From assembly GCA_040754815.1 (NCBI GenBank), contig JBFMBX010000002.1, positions 62,001 through 126,000 on the forward strand: 64,000 nucleotides of DNA. Reading direction: 5' to 3'. The notes beneath the pieces are model-generated. The model was given only the letters and a program-made list of their open reading frames with translations, did no database searches and was not told the origin of the DNA. This stretch comes from Bellilinea sp040754815 (GTDB taxonomy: Bacteria; Chloroflexota; Anaerolineae; Anaerolineales; Anaerolineaceae). The stretch's first letter is position 1, and each line of letters starts with the position of its first letter. Positions 1-8,360 of the stretch are shown here, in pieces. A program made the position numbers and the translations under genes.

Positions 1-1981
1 CGCCGTCTTTCTGACGATGCAAAATCCGCCAGTGAAGCCGCTGCTCGGCGGTCATCGTCTGTAAAACCGCTTGAGTCTGTGATATTTTGCCCTCGCCTTC
101 TCCGCCGCTTTGCTCAATGTAAGCAATAAACCGTTGCAGCGCATCCGCCCGGCGGTTGAAAATCAGGTCTTCTGCCAGCGTGCGTTCTTCCTCGTCAATT
201 TCGGCATAGGGGGTGATATGCGCCGGATTGACGATGGCCATATCCAGACCAGCCAGCACACAGTGATATAACATGACGCTATTCAGCACAGCACGGGCAC
301 GCGTGGTCAACCCGAAGGACACGTTGCTAACACCCAAGGAGGTCAATACGCCGGGCAGTTCGGCTTTGATGCGGCGAATCCCCTCGATGGTTTCGATGGC
401 TGAATTGGAAAATTCGGCGTCGCCGGTGGCCAGCGTAAAGGTTAACGCATCGAAAACCAGATCCCCCGGCCTCAAGCCGTGATCTTCCACCGCAATTTTG
501 TAAATTTTTCGCGCCACTTCCAGTTTTCGTTCGGCGGTTTTCGCCATACCTTGTTCATCAATGGTCAGTACGATGACGGCCGCGTTGTACTTGCGTGCCA
601 GTGCGAACACCCGGTCGGCTTTTTCCCGGCCGCCTTCCAGGTGAGTGGAATTGATCAGGCAACGCCCCGGCGCCGTCTGCAAAGCCACTTCCAGCACATC
701 CGGTTCGGTTGTATCAATGACCAGCGGCACACGCACTGCCGGTGCAAGTTTTTTGATTACCTTGCGCATTGTTTCGGCTTCATCGGCCCGCTCGGTCAAT
801 GCCACACACACATCCAGACCGTGCGCTCCCGAATCAATCTGCTCGTAGGCAATTTCCAGAATGTCATCGTAGCGTTCTTCCAGAATCAATTTCTTGAATT
901 TGCGCGAACCCTGCGTATTCAATCTTTCCCCGATCAAAAAGGGGCGGGGTTCCTGAAGCATGGGCTGAGCCTGCATCGCAGAAGCCAGTCGTGGAATGAA
1001 GGTTTTTGGCCGGTGAAACTGCGGCTTACCGCCAACTTTTTGAACCAGCAGTCGTAAGTGCTCCGGCGTAGTGCCGCAGCAACCGCCCACCACGCTGACG
1101 TGGTGTTTTTCCACAAACTCAGCCAATGCCTCGGCAAACGGCTGCGGTTCCAGGGGGTAAACTGCCTGCCCATCTACATTCAACGGCAGGCCGGCGTTGG
1201 GAATGCACGAAACCGGCAGCGGGCTGATCTCTCCTAAAAAGCGAATCGGTTCGCGCATGTGTTCCGGGCCGGTGGAGCAGTTCATGCCGATGACATCAAT
1301 CGCCAGCCCTTCCAGAATGGTCTCCACAGCGGAGATATCCGTACCCAGCAGCATCCGGCCGGATGTGTCCAAGGTCACCTGGGCCTGAATGGGCAGGTAA
1401 ATCCCTGTTTCGGCAAATGCGCGGTGAATGCCCTCAATGGCGGCTTTCACCTCCAGAATATCCTGAGAGGTTTCAATCAGCAGCACATCCACCCCGCCCT
1501 CGATCAAACCACGCGCCTGTTCGCGGAAAACATCCGCCAATTCCTCAAAAGTTACATTCGATAATTCCGGATCATCCATCGAAGGCAGTTTGCCGGAAGG
1601 GCCAATCGAGCCGGCCACAAAGCGCGGATGATCGGCTGTGCTGTACTCATCAGCCAGCCGGCGTGCCAGTGCCGCAGCAGCCCGGTTAATTTCCAGAACC
1701 CGATCCTGTAATCCGTATTCGGCAAGAGTGATGCGATTCGAGCGGAAGGTGTTGGTCTCAATGACATCTACACCTACCTCTAAAAAGGAACGGTGAACCT
1801 GTTCAACTGCCTTTGGGTAGGTGATGACCAGATAATCATTGCATCCCACCGTTTTTTCACCGCCAAAATGCTCGGCAGTCAGGTTCATTTTTTGCAAACT
1901 GGTACCCATAGCACCATCGAATACCAGCACACGCTGCTCAAGGGCATCCAGATATCGGCGATTGGTATAGTTACGTTGCAT
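1..1981 (-). CDS. metH: Methionine synthase, cobalamin-dependent (N-terminal part, runs off left edge)
   Basis: Transfers a methyl group from methyl-tetrahydrofolate to homocysteine. About 660 residues are visible. The first ~320 form a homocysteine-binding barrel whose zinc ligands are Cys235 (in GMNCS) and Cys301/Cys302 (in GGCCG). From about residue 345 (FLIGERLNTQGS) a pterin-binding barrel follows, with the VIDTTEP and NSTHLEGG segments. The pterin domain separates it from YitJ-type homocysteine methyltransferase/MTHFR fusions. The cobalamin and reactivation domains would lie beyond the window edge, so whether this is a full-length MetH cannot be seen. The ATG is preceded by GGAGG and lies directly downstream of a SAM-I riboswitch, which agrees with control by S-adenosylmethionine. 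Confidence 0.93.
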   Translation of the reverse strand, partial: MQRNYTNRRYLDALEQRVLVFDGAMGTSLQKMNLTAEHFGGEKTVGCNDYLVITYPKAVEQVHRSFLEVGVDVIETNTFRSNRITLAEYGLQDRVLEINRAAAALARRLADEYSTADHPRFVAGSIGPSGKLPSMDDPELSNVTFEELADVFREQARGLIEGGVDVLLIETSQDILEVKAAIEGIHRAFAETGIYLPIQAQVTLDTSGRMLLGTDISAVETILEGLAIDVIGMNCSTGPEHMREPIRFLGEISPLPVSCIPNAGLPLNVDGQAVYPLEPQPFAEALAEFVEKHHVSVVGGCCGTTPEHLRLLVQKVGGKPQFHRPKTFIPRLASAMQAQPMLQEPRPFLIGERLNTQGSRKFKKLILEERYDDILEIAYEQIDSGAHGLDVCVALTERADEAETMRKVIKKLAPAVRVPLVIDTTEPDVLEVALQTAPGRCLINSTHLEGGREKADRVFALARKYNAAVIVLTIDEQGMAKTAERKLEVARKIYKIAVEDHGLRPGDLVFDALTFTLATGDAEFSNSAIETIEGIRRIKAELPGVLTSLGVSNVSFGLTTRARAVLNSVMLYHCVLAGLDMAIVNPAHITPYAEIDEEERTLAEDLIFNRRADALQRFIAYIEQSGGEGEGKISQTQAVLQTMTAEQRLHWRILHRQKDG

Positions 1982-2002
1982 CGGTAAACCTCCACAATAT
2001 AC

Positions 2003-2025
2003 AAAAAACCTCTCTGGACGAGAGG
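2003..2025 (-). terminator. Riboswitch-controlled intrinsic terminator of metH
   Basis: On the minus strand CCTCTC-GTCCA-GAGAGG is followed by six T residues, 22 bases before the metH start. It lies just after the SAM aptamer, so it is the likely expression platform: SAM binding would favour this hairpin and stop transcription. Confidence 0.85.
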
Positions 2026-2046
2026 CATATCGGTCAGTAGATCGCT

Positions 2047-2162
2047 CTCTCATCTTCCAGAAAAACCGCGCGTTGCGGCTTCTGCCGGAGTTGGCACCTG
2101 CTGAGCAATTCAGTGGTTGCCGAGGCTTCTTCGGGCCGGTCCCTCCACCTCTCTGGATGAGC
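2047..2162 (-). promoter_or_regulatory. SAM-I (S-box) riboswitch aptamer
   Basis: The minus strand shows the class I SAM aptamer pattern in order: CTCATCCAGAGAGGTGGAGG, then GACCGGCCC...GAAGCCTCGGCAACC, a variable P3 arm, GGTGCCAACTCC, and a closing ...GGAAGATGAGAG. The P1 strands CTCATC and GATGAG pair. It is upstream of metH and in front of an intrinsic terminator. Recognition is by the S-box consensus read by eye. Confidence 0.93.
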
Positions 2163-2195
2163 GCCGGGATGATCCCGGTCAATCAGTTAGCACAA

Positions 2196-2223
2196 ATTCT
2201 ACCACATTTGGTAAAAAATACAA
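2196..2223 (-). promoter_or_regulatory. Probable sigma-70 promoter of riboswitch-metH transcript
   Basis: On the minus strand TTGTAT (2218-2223) and TAGAAT (2196-2201) are separated by 16 bp. The aptamer starts about 34 bp downstream of the -10. A perfect CCGGGAT-GATCCCGG-type stem (2164-2178) lies in the leader ahead of the aptamer. Confidence 0.6.
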
Positions 2224-2327
2224 TCCATGAACACTCCACAAAATCTGGCGTGTTCCATGCAACCTCTGCATCAAATCCATCCTCGCTCTCCGCTGGATAG
2301 GATATAATTTTTTACAGAGGTATCATT

Positions 2328-2732
2328 GTGGAAAAACAAAAATTACCGCCGTTTACCCCCTTCCTCGCTTCAGCACTGATTCTGACCGCCGTTGGACTGG
2401 CGGGACTGGTGATTTTGTTCAACTTCACTTTGCCCACACTTGGGCCACGCTGGTTGTTCTTCTTTCTCACCACAATCACCGCCAGCGGGCTGGCACTACC
2501 GGTGATTTATTTCCTGCACTGGCGTTTTCCCAGCCCAACACCGGTTACACCGGGTATCATCGTTCGTCAGGCTATTTGGGTTGGCCTGTATTTTGACCTG
2601 CTGGCGTGGTTTCAAATGGGGCGCTTTCTCACTCTGCCGTTGGGTTTTGCACTGGCAGCCGGCCTGGGAGCAATCGAGTTTGCCCTCCGCCTTGCCGAAC
2701 GCAGCCGATTCGTTGCCGGTGAAGATGAGTGA
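2328..2732 (+). CDS. Small integral membrane protein, unknown function
   Basis: A 134-residue protein with about four hydrophobic segments (roughly residues 12-32, 40-62, 75-95 and 100-120) and a charged C-terminus (AERSRFVAGEDE). No catalytic motif is visible and I do not recognise the family. The start is GTG with AGAGG eight bases upstream; a TATAAT lies at 2303-2308. Its last codons overlap the start of selA (ATGAGTGA), so the two are probably co-translated. Whether it has any link to selenium metabolism is unknown. Confidence 0.75.
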   Translation: MEKQKLPPFTPFLASALILTAVGLAGLVILFNFTLPTLGPRWLFFFLTTITASGLALPVIYFLHWRFPSPTPVTPGIIVRQAIWVGLYFDLLAWFQMGRFLTLPLGFALAAGLGAIEFALRLAERSRFVAGEDE

Positions 2733-4125
2733 TCTGCGCCGCCTGCCGTCCGTTGATCGCCTGTTGCAGAGCCAGCAAGCCGCCCGCTGGATAGATGAAT
2801 TTGGCAGGTCATTAACCGTCAACGCCATTCGTGCCACGCTGGAAGATATCCGAAAGACCCTCAAACAGGGCAATGCGCCTCCCGCCGCGGAGCAGATTCT
2901 TGACCTGATTCAGCAAACGCTACAAAACTGGACGCGGATGTCTCTTCAACCGGTCATCAACGCCACCGGCGTCATTCTGCACACCAATCTGGGTCGAGCA
3001 CCGCTCAGCCCATCTGCCATTCAGGCCATTCAAGAATGTGCCGCCGGATACAGTACGCTGGAATTCGATTTATCTTCCGGCAGGCGCGGCAAACGAGAAA
3101 TTCACGCCCGGCAGTTGATCACCCGTCTGACGGGGGCAGAAGATGCTTTTGTGGTCAACAACAATGCTGCGGCCGTGCTGCTGGCGCTGAGCGCCTTAGC
3201 GCGCCGCAAACCGGTCATCATTTCCCGCACGCAGCTGGTTGAAATCGGCGGCGGGTTTCGTGTACCGGACGTGATGAAACAATCCGGTGCAAAATTAATC
3301 GAAATCGGCACAACCAATCGCGTGCATCTGAGCGATTATGAAAATGCGTTACAAACTTTTCCCGGCGCGCTGGTGCTTCACGCCCATCATTCCAACTTCC
3401 GGTTAGTTGGTTTTACCAGTGAACCGGAATTATCCGAAATCACCGCACTGGCACATCGCTACCACACAATTCTCATCGATGACCTCGGTTCCGGCGCCTT
3501 GCTGGATACGGCCGCTTTTGGGCTGGCCCATGAACCCACCGTACAGGAATCCTTACAGGCCGGCTGCGATGTGGTTTGTTTTTCTGGCGATAAATTGCTC
3601 GGCGGCCCGCAGGCCGGCATTCTGGTCGGCCGCTCGGAGCTGCTGGAAAAAATCAAAAAACACGCGCTTGCCCGCGCCCTGCGCGCAGATAAGTTATGCT
3701 ACGCAGCCCTCTCGGCAACGCTGCTCCATTATCTAAAGGATGAAGCCATACAGAAAATACCGGTATGGCGCATGGTCGCAACCACACCGCAGGAACTGGA
3801 ACAGCGAGTCCTGCGCTGGCAAGCCAGAATCGGCTTTGGCGAAATCACGCAGGGATTTTCCACCATAGGCGGCGGTTCGCTACCGGAAGAAACTTTACCA
3901 ACCCGCTTGCTCGCCCTCCCTGTTCGTAATGCCGATTCATTTCTGGCCTTTCTGCGGTTAGGTCAGCCCGCTGTTATCGCCCGCATCCAGAATGATCAGG
4001 TAGTATTCGATGCCCGCACGGTTCTTCCTGAGCAGGATGAACCCCTGCTCAAAAAACTCTCTCTTTTGCTACACGAAAACAAAGAGTTTCTCCCCAAATC
4101 TCTCTCCAAAAAGGACATTCCATGA
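2725..4125 (+). CDS. selA: L-seryl-tRNA(Sec) selenium transferase
   Basis: A PLP enzyme that converts seryl-tRNA(Sec) to selenocysteinyl-tRNA(Sec) with selenophosphate. The 466 residues match the usual SelA length. The N-terminal helical region (residues 1-75) is followed by NATGVILHTNLGRAPLS, the fold-type I core, and FSGDKLLGGPQAG with the PLP lysine at residue 290. The ATG at 2725 gives the SelA-like N-terminus (SDLRRLPSVDRLL) and overlaps the previous gene by 8 bp; an earlier in-frame start would only read through that gene. selB, selD and tRNA-Sec are not in this window. Confidence 0.94.
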   Translation: MSDLRRLPSVDRLLQSQQAARWIDEFGRSLTVNAIRATLEDIRKTLKQGNAPPAAEQILDLIQQTLQNWTRMSLQPVINATGVILHTNLGRAPLSPSAIQAIQECAAGYSTLEFDLSSGRRGKREIHARQLITRLTGAEDAFVVNNNAAAVLLALSALARRKPVIISRTQLVEIGGGFRVPDVMKQSGAKLIEIGTTNRVHLSDYENALQTFPGALVLHAHHSNFRLVGFTSEPELSEITALAHRYHTILIDDLGSGALLDTAAFGLAHEPTVQESLQAGCDVVCFSGDKLLGGPQAGILVGRSELLEKIKKHALARALRADKLCYAALSATLLHYLKDEAIQKIPVWRMVATTPQELEQRVLRWQARIGFGEITQGFSTIGGGSLPEETLPTRLLALPVRNADSFLAFLRLGQPAVIARIQNDQVVFDARTVLPEQDEPLLKKLSLLLHENKEFLPKSLSKKDIP

Positions 4126-5357
4126 AAGAACAAATTGACGCCCTCATGCAGGAACATCAATTAGATGCGCTGCTGGTTACCGGCAGTGCCATGCACAACC
4201 CCGCCATGGTGTACCTCACCGGTGGCGGGCACGTGACCACTGCCGACCTGATCAAACTAAAAAATCAGCCGGCTGTTCTGTTTTGTGGAGCAATGGAACG
4301 CGATGAAGCCGCCAAAAGCGGTTTAACCGTGCGGTTATATACCGATTATCCCCTCAAACCGCTGCTGGAACAGGCCAATCAGGACTACACCCGCGCCCTC
4401 GCCTTGCGTTACCGGCAAATGTTCATGGATTTGGGACTGACGCGGGGCAAAGTTGCCCTTTACGGGCAGGTCGAAATTGGCCCGATTTTCGGCATCCTGA
4501 AAGAACTTACCGCCCTGATGCCAGATGTCGAATGGATCGGGTTCACCCGCGATCCTGTTTTATTGCCCGCCATGATGACCAAAGACAAAGTGGAAATCGA
4601 GCGCATTCGCCGCATGGCAAAGATCACCACCGAAGTGGTAGGCCGGACGGCAGAATTTCTCACCCGTCACAAAGTCAAAGAGGAAATTCTGATTCAAGCG
4701 GATGGCAGACCGTTAACCATTGGAGATGTAAAAAGCCGCATCAACCTTTGGCTCGGCGAACTGGGCGCCGAAAATCCCGAAGGCACCATTTTTGCCATTG
4801 GCAGAGATGCCGGTGTACCTCACAGCAGCGGCAGTGCCGCGGATTATATCCGTTTAGGAAAAACCATTGTGTTCGATATCTTCCCCTGCGAGGCCGGTGG
4901 CGGTTATTACTACGATTTCACCCGCACGTGGTCGCTCGGCTATGCCAGTGACGAAGCCGTGCGCCTGTATGAACAAGTCAAAACTGTGTACGACCATCTC
5001 GTATCGGGTTTGAAAATCAATACCCCATTCCAGAATTACCAGCAACTCACCTGTCAGTTATTTGAGGAAATGGGTCACCCCACCATCCAATCCGACCCTC
5101 AAACGCAGGAAGGGTATGTGCACAGCATTGGCCACGGATTGGGATTGCACGTTCATGAAATGCCGTTCAGCGGTGCGGTGGCAGGCAAGCAGGATGTGCT
5201 TCTGCCCGGTGTGGTGATTACCATCGAACCGGGACTTTACTACCCCTCGCGGGAAATGGGCTTTCGCATCGAAGATACCTATGTTGCCCGTGCCGATGGC
5301 TCTTTCGAACGGTTGGCAGAATATCCGTATGATTTTGTTTTACCGATGCGAGGATAA
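4122..5357 (+). CDS. Xaa-Pro aminopeptidase-like M24 metallopeptidase
   Basis: A 411-residue protein of the M24 'pita-bread' family, which removes N-terminal residues next to proline or cleaves X-Pro dipeptides. An N-terminal creatinase-like domain (1-150) is followed by the catalytic domain. All five dinuclear metal ligands are present: Asp252 (VFDIFP), Asp265 (YYYDFTRTW), His338 (SIGHGLG), Glu369 (TIEPGLYY) and Glu384 (RIEDT). It has no signal peptide, so it should be cytoplasmic. The start overlaps the selA stop by ATGA. The exact specificity (PepP, PepQ or other) cannot be told. Confidence 0.9.
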   Translation: MKEQIDALMQEHQLDALLVTGSAMHNPAMVYLTGGGHVTTADLIKLKNQPAVLFCGAMERDEAAKSGLTVRLYTDYPLKPLLEQANQDYTRALALRYRQMFMDLGLTRGKVALYGQVEIGPIFGILKELTALMPDVEWIGFTRDPVLLPAMMTKDKVEIERIRRMAKITTEVVGRTAEFLTRHKVKEEILIQADGRPLTIGDVKSRINLWLGELGAENPEGTIFAIGRDAGVPHSSGSAADYIRLGKTIVFDIFPCEAGGGYYYDFTRTWSLGYASDEAVRLYEQVKTVYDHLVSGLKINTPFQNYQQLTCQLFEEMGHPTIQSDPQTQEGYVHSIGHGLGLHVHEMPFSGAVAGKQDVLLPGVVITIEPGLYYPSREMGFRIEDTYVARADGSFERLAEYPYDFVLPMRG

Positions 5358-5377
5358 ACCTGTGGTATAAATCAGAT

Positions 5378-6424
5378 ATGATGAGCCGTTTTTCCAGTGA
5401 TTTACCTCCCGCCCGGGTGCTGGGCATTGAAACTTCCTGCGATGAAACCGCCGCAGCAGTGGTTGAAAACGGTCGCGCCTTGCTTTCCAGCGTCGTTGCC
5501 AGTCAGGTAGATATACATGCTCAATATGGAGGGGTGTTTCCAGAAGTAGCCTCGCGTCAGCACATCCGCACCATTTACGCCATTGTTGATGAAGCCCTGC
5601 AGCGCGCCCATTTGGGACTTTCTGATATTGACGCGGTTGCCGTTACGCGCGGACCGGGTCTGGCAGGCTCGCTGGTCATCGGCGTGAACATGGCCAAGGG
5701 GCTGGCCATTGCTCAAAACCTCCCCCTCATCGGTGTAAATCATCTGGAAGGGCACATTTATTCGGCGTGGTTATATCCCGGCGATGCCCCTCAACCTCCT
5801 CCGCCGCCGGAATTTCCGCTTTTGGCTTTGCTGGTTTCGGGCGGACACACCGAATTAATTCTGATCCGCCAGCATCTCGAATATCAACGGTTGGGCGGAA
5901 CATTGGACGACGCCGCCGGTGAAGCTTTTGACAAGATAGCCCGACTGTTGGGGTTACCCTACCCCGGCGGTCCCGCCATTCAAAAAGCCGCACGAGAGGG
6001 CAACCCGCAGGCTTTCAATTTTCCACGCGCCCGCCTGGAAGGGACATGGAATTTTTCGTTCAGCGGTTTGAAAACAGCAGTGCTGCGTACGGTGCGTGAA
6101 CTGGAAAGCCGCGGCCGAAATTTACCGGTTGCCGATCTGGCGGCCAGTTTTCAGGCTGCGGTGGTGGACACCCTGGCACAAAAAACATTCCATGCCGCCA
6201 AAGTGTATCAGGTAAAATCCATTCTGGTGGCCGGTGGTGTTTCAGCCAACGAGGCTTTGCGGCAGGCTTTTCTCTCTCAACGCGAATTTCCGGTTCACAT
6301 TCCGCCCCTCTCTCTCTGTACAGATAATGCGGCCATGATCGCCGCGGCCGGTTACTTCCACTTTATTGCCGGGGAACGGCATCCGCTCAATCTGGATGTC
6401 ATCCCAAACTGGACACTTTCATGA
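5378..6424 (+). CDS. tsaD: tRNA N6-adenosine threonylcarbamoyltransferase
   Basis: TsaD transfers threonylcarbamoyl to A37 of ANN-decoding tRNAs, working with TsaB/TsaE. The 348 residues have the ASKHA/Kae1 signature: LGIETSCDETAAAVV near the start, the metal-binding HLEGHIYSAW (HMEGH motif), SGGHTELI, the GEAFDKIARLLGLPYPGG block and CTDNAAMIAAAG with the metal-binding Asp. TATAAA lies at 5366-5371, only 7 bp from the ATG, and no clear Shine-Dalgarno sequence is present, so a short or leaderless transcript is possible in addition to read-through from the upstream cluster. Confidence 0.96.
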   Translation: MMSRFSSDLPPARVLGIETSCDETAAAVVENGRALLSSVVASQVDIHAQYGGVFPEVASRQHIRTIYAIVDEALQRAHLGLSDIDAVAVTRGPGLAGSLVIGVNMAKGLAIAQNLPLIGVNHLEGHIYSAWLYPGDAPQPPPPPEFPLLALLVSGGHTELILIRQHLEYQRLGGTLDDAAGEAFDKIARLLGLPYPGGPAIQKAAREGNPQAFNFPRARLEGTWNFSFSGLKTAVLRTVRELESRGRNLPVADLAASFQAAVVDTLAQKTFHAAKVYQVKSILVAGGVSANEALRQAFLSQREFPVHIPPLSLCTDNAAMIAAAGYFHFIAGERHPLNLDVIPNWTLS

Positions 6425-6464
6425 TCAGGGCGTATCTTTTTAATCGTATTGGACATCTAAACTG

Positions 6465-7085
6465 ATGAACACTGAGAGCATCTCTGAAAAATCCTTAAAT
6501 CTGGAAGCCCTGAAAAACGGTGACCGGCATGAGTTGGCGCGGATGGTTGATTTATATTCAGACAAAATTTATCGGCTGGCCCTGAAATTTACCAACAATC
6601 CTCAGGACGCCGAAGATGTCCTGCAGGAAACATTCCTCAAAGCCATGCGCGCCCTGCCCGAATTTGAGGGCCGTTCCAGCCTCTCGACCTGGTTATACCG
6701 CATTGCGGTCAACGAAGCCCTCATGCTGTTGCGTAAGCAGAAACCTGATCTCCGGCTGGACACCCCAAACGACGATGATGAGCCGGAAAACACCCCCCTC
6801 ACAAACGACTTAATCCTGGCAGATTGGTGCTGCCTGCCGGAAGACGAGCTGCTTTCTGAAGAATCACGCCGTTTTCTCGATAAGGCCATTCAAAAACTGC
6901 CTGCCACCCTGCGGAGCGTATTTATTTTGAGGGATATCGAAGGGTTGTCCATTCGAGAAACTGCCGAATTGCTTGGGTTGACCGAAACAAATGTCAAAAC
7001 CCGTCTCCTGCGTGCTCGTTTGTTCCTGCGTCAGGAATTATCCCGTTACTTTGGCGAACGGTTAAAAGAGTGGGAGCAAAAATGA
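6465..7085 (+). CDS. ECF-type RNA polymerase sigma factor
   Basis: A 206-residue sigma factor. Region 2 is seen as DLYSDKIYRLALKFTNNPQDAEDVLQETFLKA with FEGRSSLSTWLYRIAVNEAL; region 4 as LPATLRSVFILRDIEGLSIRETAELLGLTETNVKTRLLRAR, the -35-binding helix-turn-helix. The two are linked by a ~45-residue acidic segment with no region 3. The stop overlaps the start of a zinc anti-sigma gene (ATGA), the usual sigma/anti-sigma pairing. Its regulon is not visible, but the thiol-redox genes downstream are candidates. Confidence 0.93.
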   Translation: MNTESISEKSLNLEALKNGDRHELARMVDLYSDKIYRLALKFTNNPQDAEDVLQETFLKAMRALPEFEGRSSLSTWLYRIAVNEALMLLRKQKPDLRLDTPNDDDEPENTPLTNDLILADWCCLPEDELLSEESRRFLDKAIQKLPATLRSVFILRDIEGLSIRETAELLGLTETNVKTRLLRARLFLRQELSRYFGERLKEWEQK

Positions 7086-7342
7086 CCGGACACCTCGATT
7101 GCCAGCACTTACTTTCTTCTCTCTCCGATTTCGTGGACGGTGAATTAAGCCCGGAGTTATGCCGCGAAATCGAACAACACTTGAATGAGTGCGAAAATTG
7201 CCGTATCGTCATCAACACTCTTCGCAAAACCATTGATTTGTATCATCACCAGACCGAAGCGGGGGGCTTACCACAAGAAATTCGCCAACGCCTGTTTTAC
7301 CGTCTGCATCTAGAAGAATTCCTCAGCCGCGATTCGGAATAA
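7082..7342 (+). CDS. Soluble ZAS-type zinc anti-sigma factor, RsrA-like
   Basis: An 86-residue protein that should hold the upstream ECF sigma inactive. The zinc-binding anti-sigma pattern is clear: Cys7, His33, Cys37 and Cys40 (HLNECENC), plus Cys27. From memory, RsrA uses Cys11, His37, Cys41 and Cys44 with Cys31, so the spacing is the same throughout. There is no membrane segment, so it would act in the cytoplasm. The ATG at 7082 overlaps the sigma stop by 4 bp and was preferred over an upstream in-frame codon at 7070. Redox control is an inference from the motif and neighbours. Confidence 0.88.
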   Translation: MTGHLDCQHLLSSLSDFVDGELSPELCREIEQHLNECENCRIVINTLRKTIDLYHHQTEAGGLPQEIRQRLFYRLHLEEFLSRDSE

Positions 7343-7401
7343 TGTAACTTTATGGGGATGATTGCATCTAAATAACCGGATTACCGTAGCAAGGATTGCG
7401 G

Positions 7402-7623
7402 ATGGGTAAGGCAAAACCATCTTCCCACCAAAACGCAAACGAAAAGAGAATTCATCTATCGTTTACCTTGCAAGGTAATCTACCCAGTCAGAATCAAAAC
7501 ATCCGCCGTGCTGAACCCGGAAAACCCTGCCCGGCATGCGCACTGGGCATTATGGATTATGATGGACTGCTGAATCTGGTATGTCCGGTGTGTGGATTTG
7601 GCGAAGGCGGATGTTTCACCTGA
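7402..7623 (+). CDS. Small zinc-ribbon protein, unknown function
   Basis: A 73-residue basic protein with a C-terminal zinc ribbon: CPAC, 15 residues, CPVC, then a glycine-rich end with a further Cys (FGEGGCFT). The N-terminal half is polar and rich in Asn/Gln. AAGG lies seven bases before the ATG; a TTG six bases upstream is an alternative start. It stands between the anti-sigma factor and a disulfide oxidoreductase, so a role in zinc or thiol homeostasis is possible but unproven. I do not recognise the family. Confidence 0.6.
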   Translation: MGKAKPSSHQNANEKRIHLSFTLQGNLPSQNQNIRRAEPGKPCPACALGIMDYDGLLNLVCPVCGFGEGGCFT

Positions 7624-7675
7624 TAAAATGATGACGAACATCCCGTGAGGATGTAAAATAAAAACGGAGGAAAAA

Positions 7676-8341
7676 ATGACTCAATTATTAGATGATGAAA
7701 TTCGCAATCAGGTACGGGATGTTTTAGCCGGTATGGTTCACCCGGTTGAAGTAATCTTTTTTGGCAGCCAGAGCGAGAACTGCGAATATTGCGATGACAC
7801 CCGTCAATTACTGGAAGAGGTTACTTCTCTATCGGACAAATTGACGTTACAGGTTTTTGACCTCAAGAAAGATGAAATAATCGCACAAAAATACCGCGTG
7901 GATAAAAGCCCCGCATTTGTCATTTTAGGAAAAAACGGCGATGATCTTGAAGATTATGGAATCCGCTATGCCGGTATCCCAGCCGGCCACGAGTTTACTT
8001 CCCTGATCAACGACATTCTCATCGTGTCAAAACGGGATTCCGGGCTGGCACCCCAGACTCGCGAATTCCTCAACAACCTGAATCAGAAAGTCCTGCTGCA
8101 AGTATTTGTCACGCCCTCCTGTCCGTATTGCCCGCGAGCGGTTGTGCTGGCACATCAAATGGCGCTGGAAAGTCCTATGGTCGAGGCAGAAATGATCGAA
8201 GCAATGGAATTCAACAGTCTTGCCGATCAATTCAATGTTTCAGGCGTCCCTCACACCGTTATTAATAGCGGGAAGGGGGAAGTGGTTGGTGCTGTGCCGG
8301 AAAGTCATCTGGTGCAGAAAATTCGGGAAGCGTTAGCATAA
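7676..8341 (+). CDS. Protein disulfide oxidoreductase with two thioredoxin folds
   Basis: A 221-residue cytoplasmic PDO of the glutaredoxin-like type known from thermophiles and many anaerobes. It has two thioredoxin folds in tandem, with active sites CEYC (36-39) and CPYC (149-152). The cis-Pro loops are SPAF (about 78-81) and GVPHTV in the second fold. Proteins of this kind pass electrons between thioredoxin reductase and disulfides such as those of peroxiredoxins. The start has a strong GGAGG sequence six bases upstream. An osmC gene follows 19 bp later on the same strand. Confidence 0.9.
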   Translation: MTQLLDDEIRNQVRDVLAGMVHPVEVIFFGSQSENCEYCDDTRQLLEEVTSLSDKLTLQVFDLKKDEIIAQKYRVDKSPAFVILGKNGDDLEDYGIRYAGIPAGHEFTSLINDILIVSKRDSGLAPQTREFLNNLNQKVLLQVFVTPSCPYCPRAVVLAHQMALESPMVEAEMIEAMEFNSLADQFNVSGVPHTVINSGKGEVVGAVPESHLVQKIREALA

Positions 8342-8360
8342 CTGAAAGAGGAATAAACTC

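Noticed and set aside
7463..7478. A perfect 16-bp palindrome (TTACCTTGCAAGGTAA)
   Set aside because: It lies inside the zinc-ribbon coding region, far from any start; an operator there is possible but has no other support.
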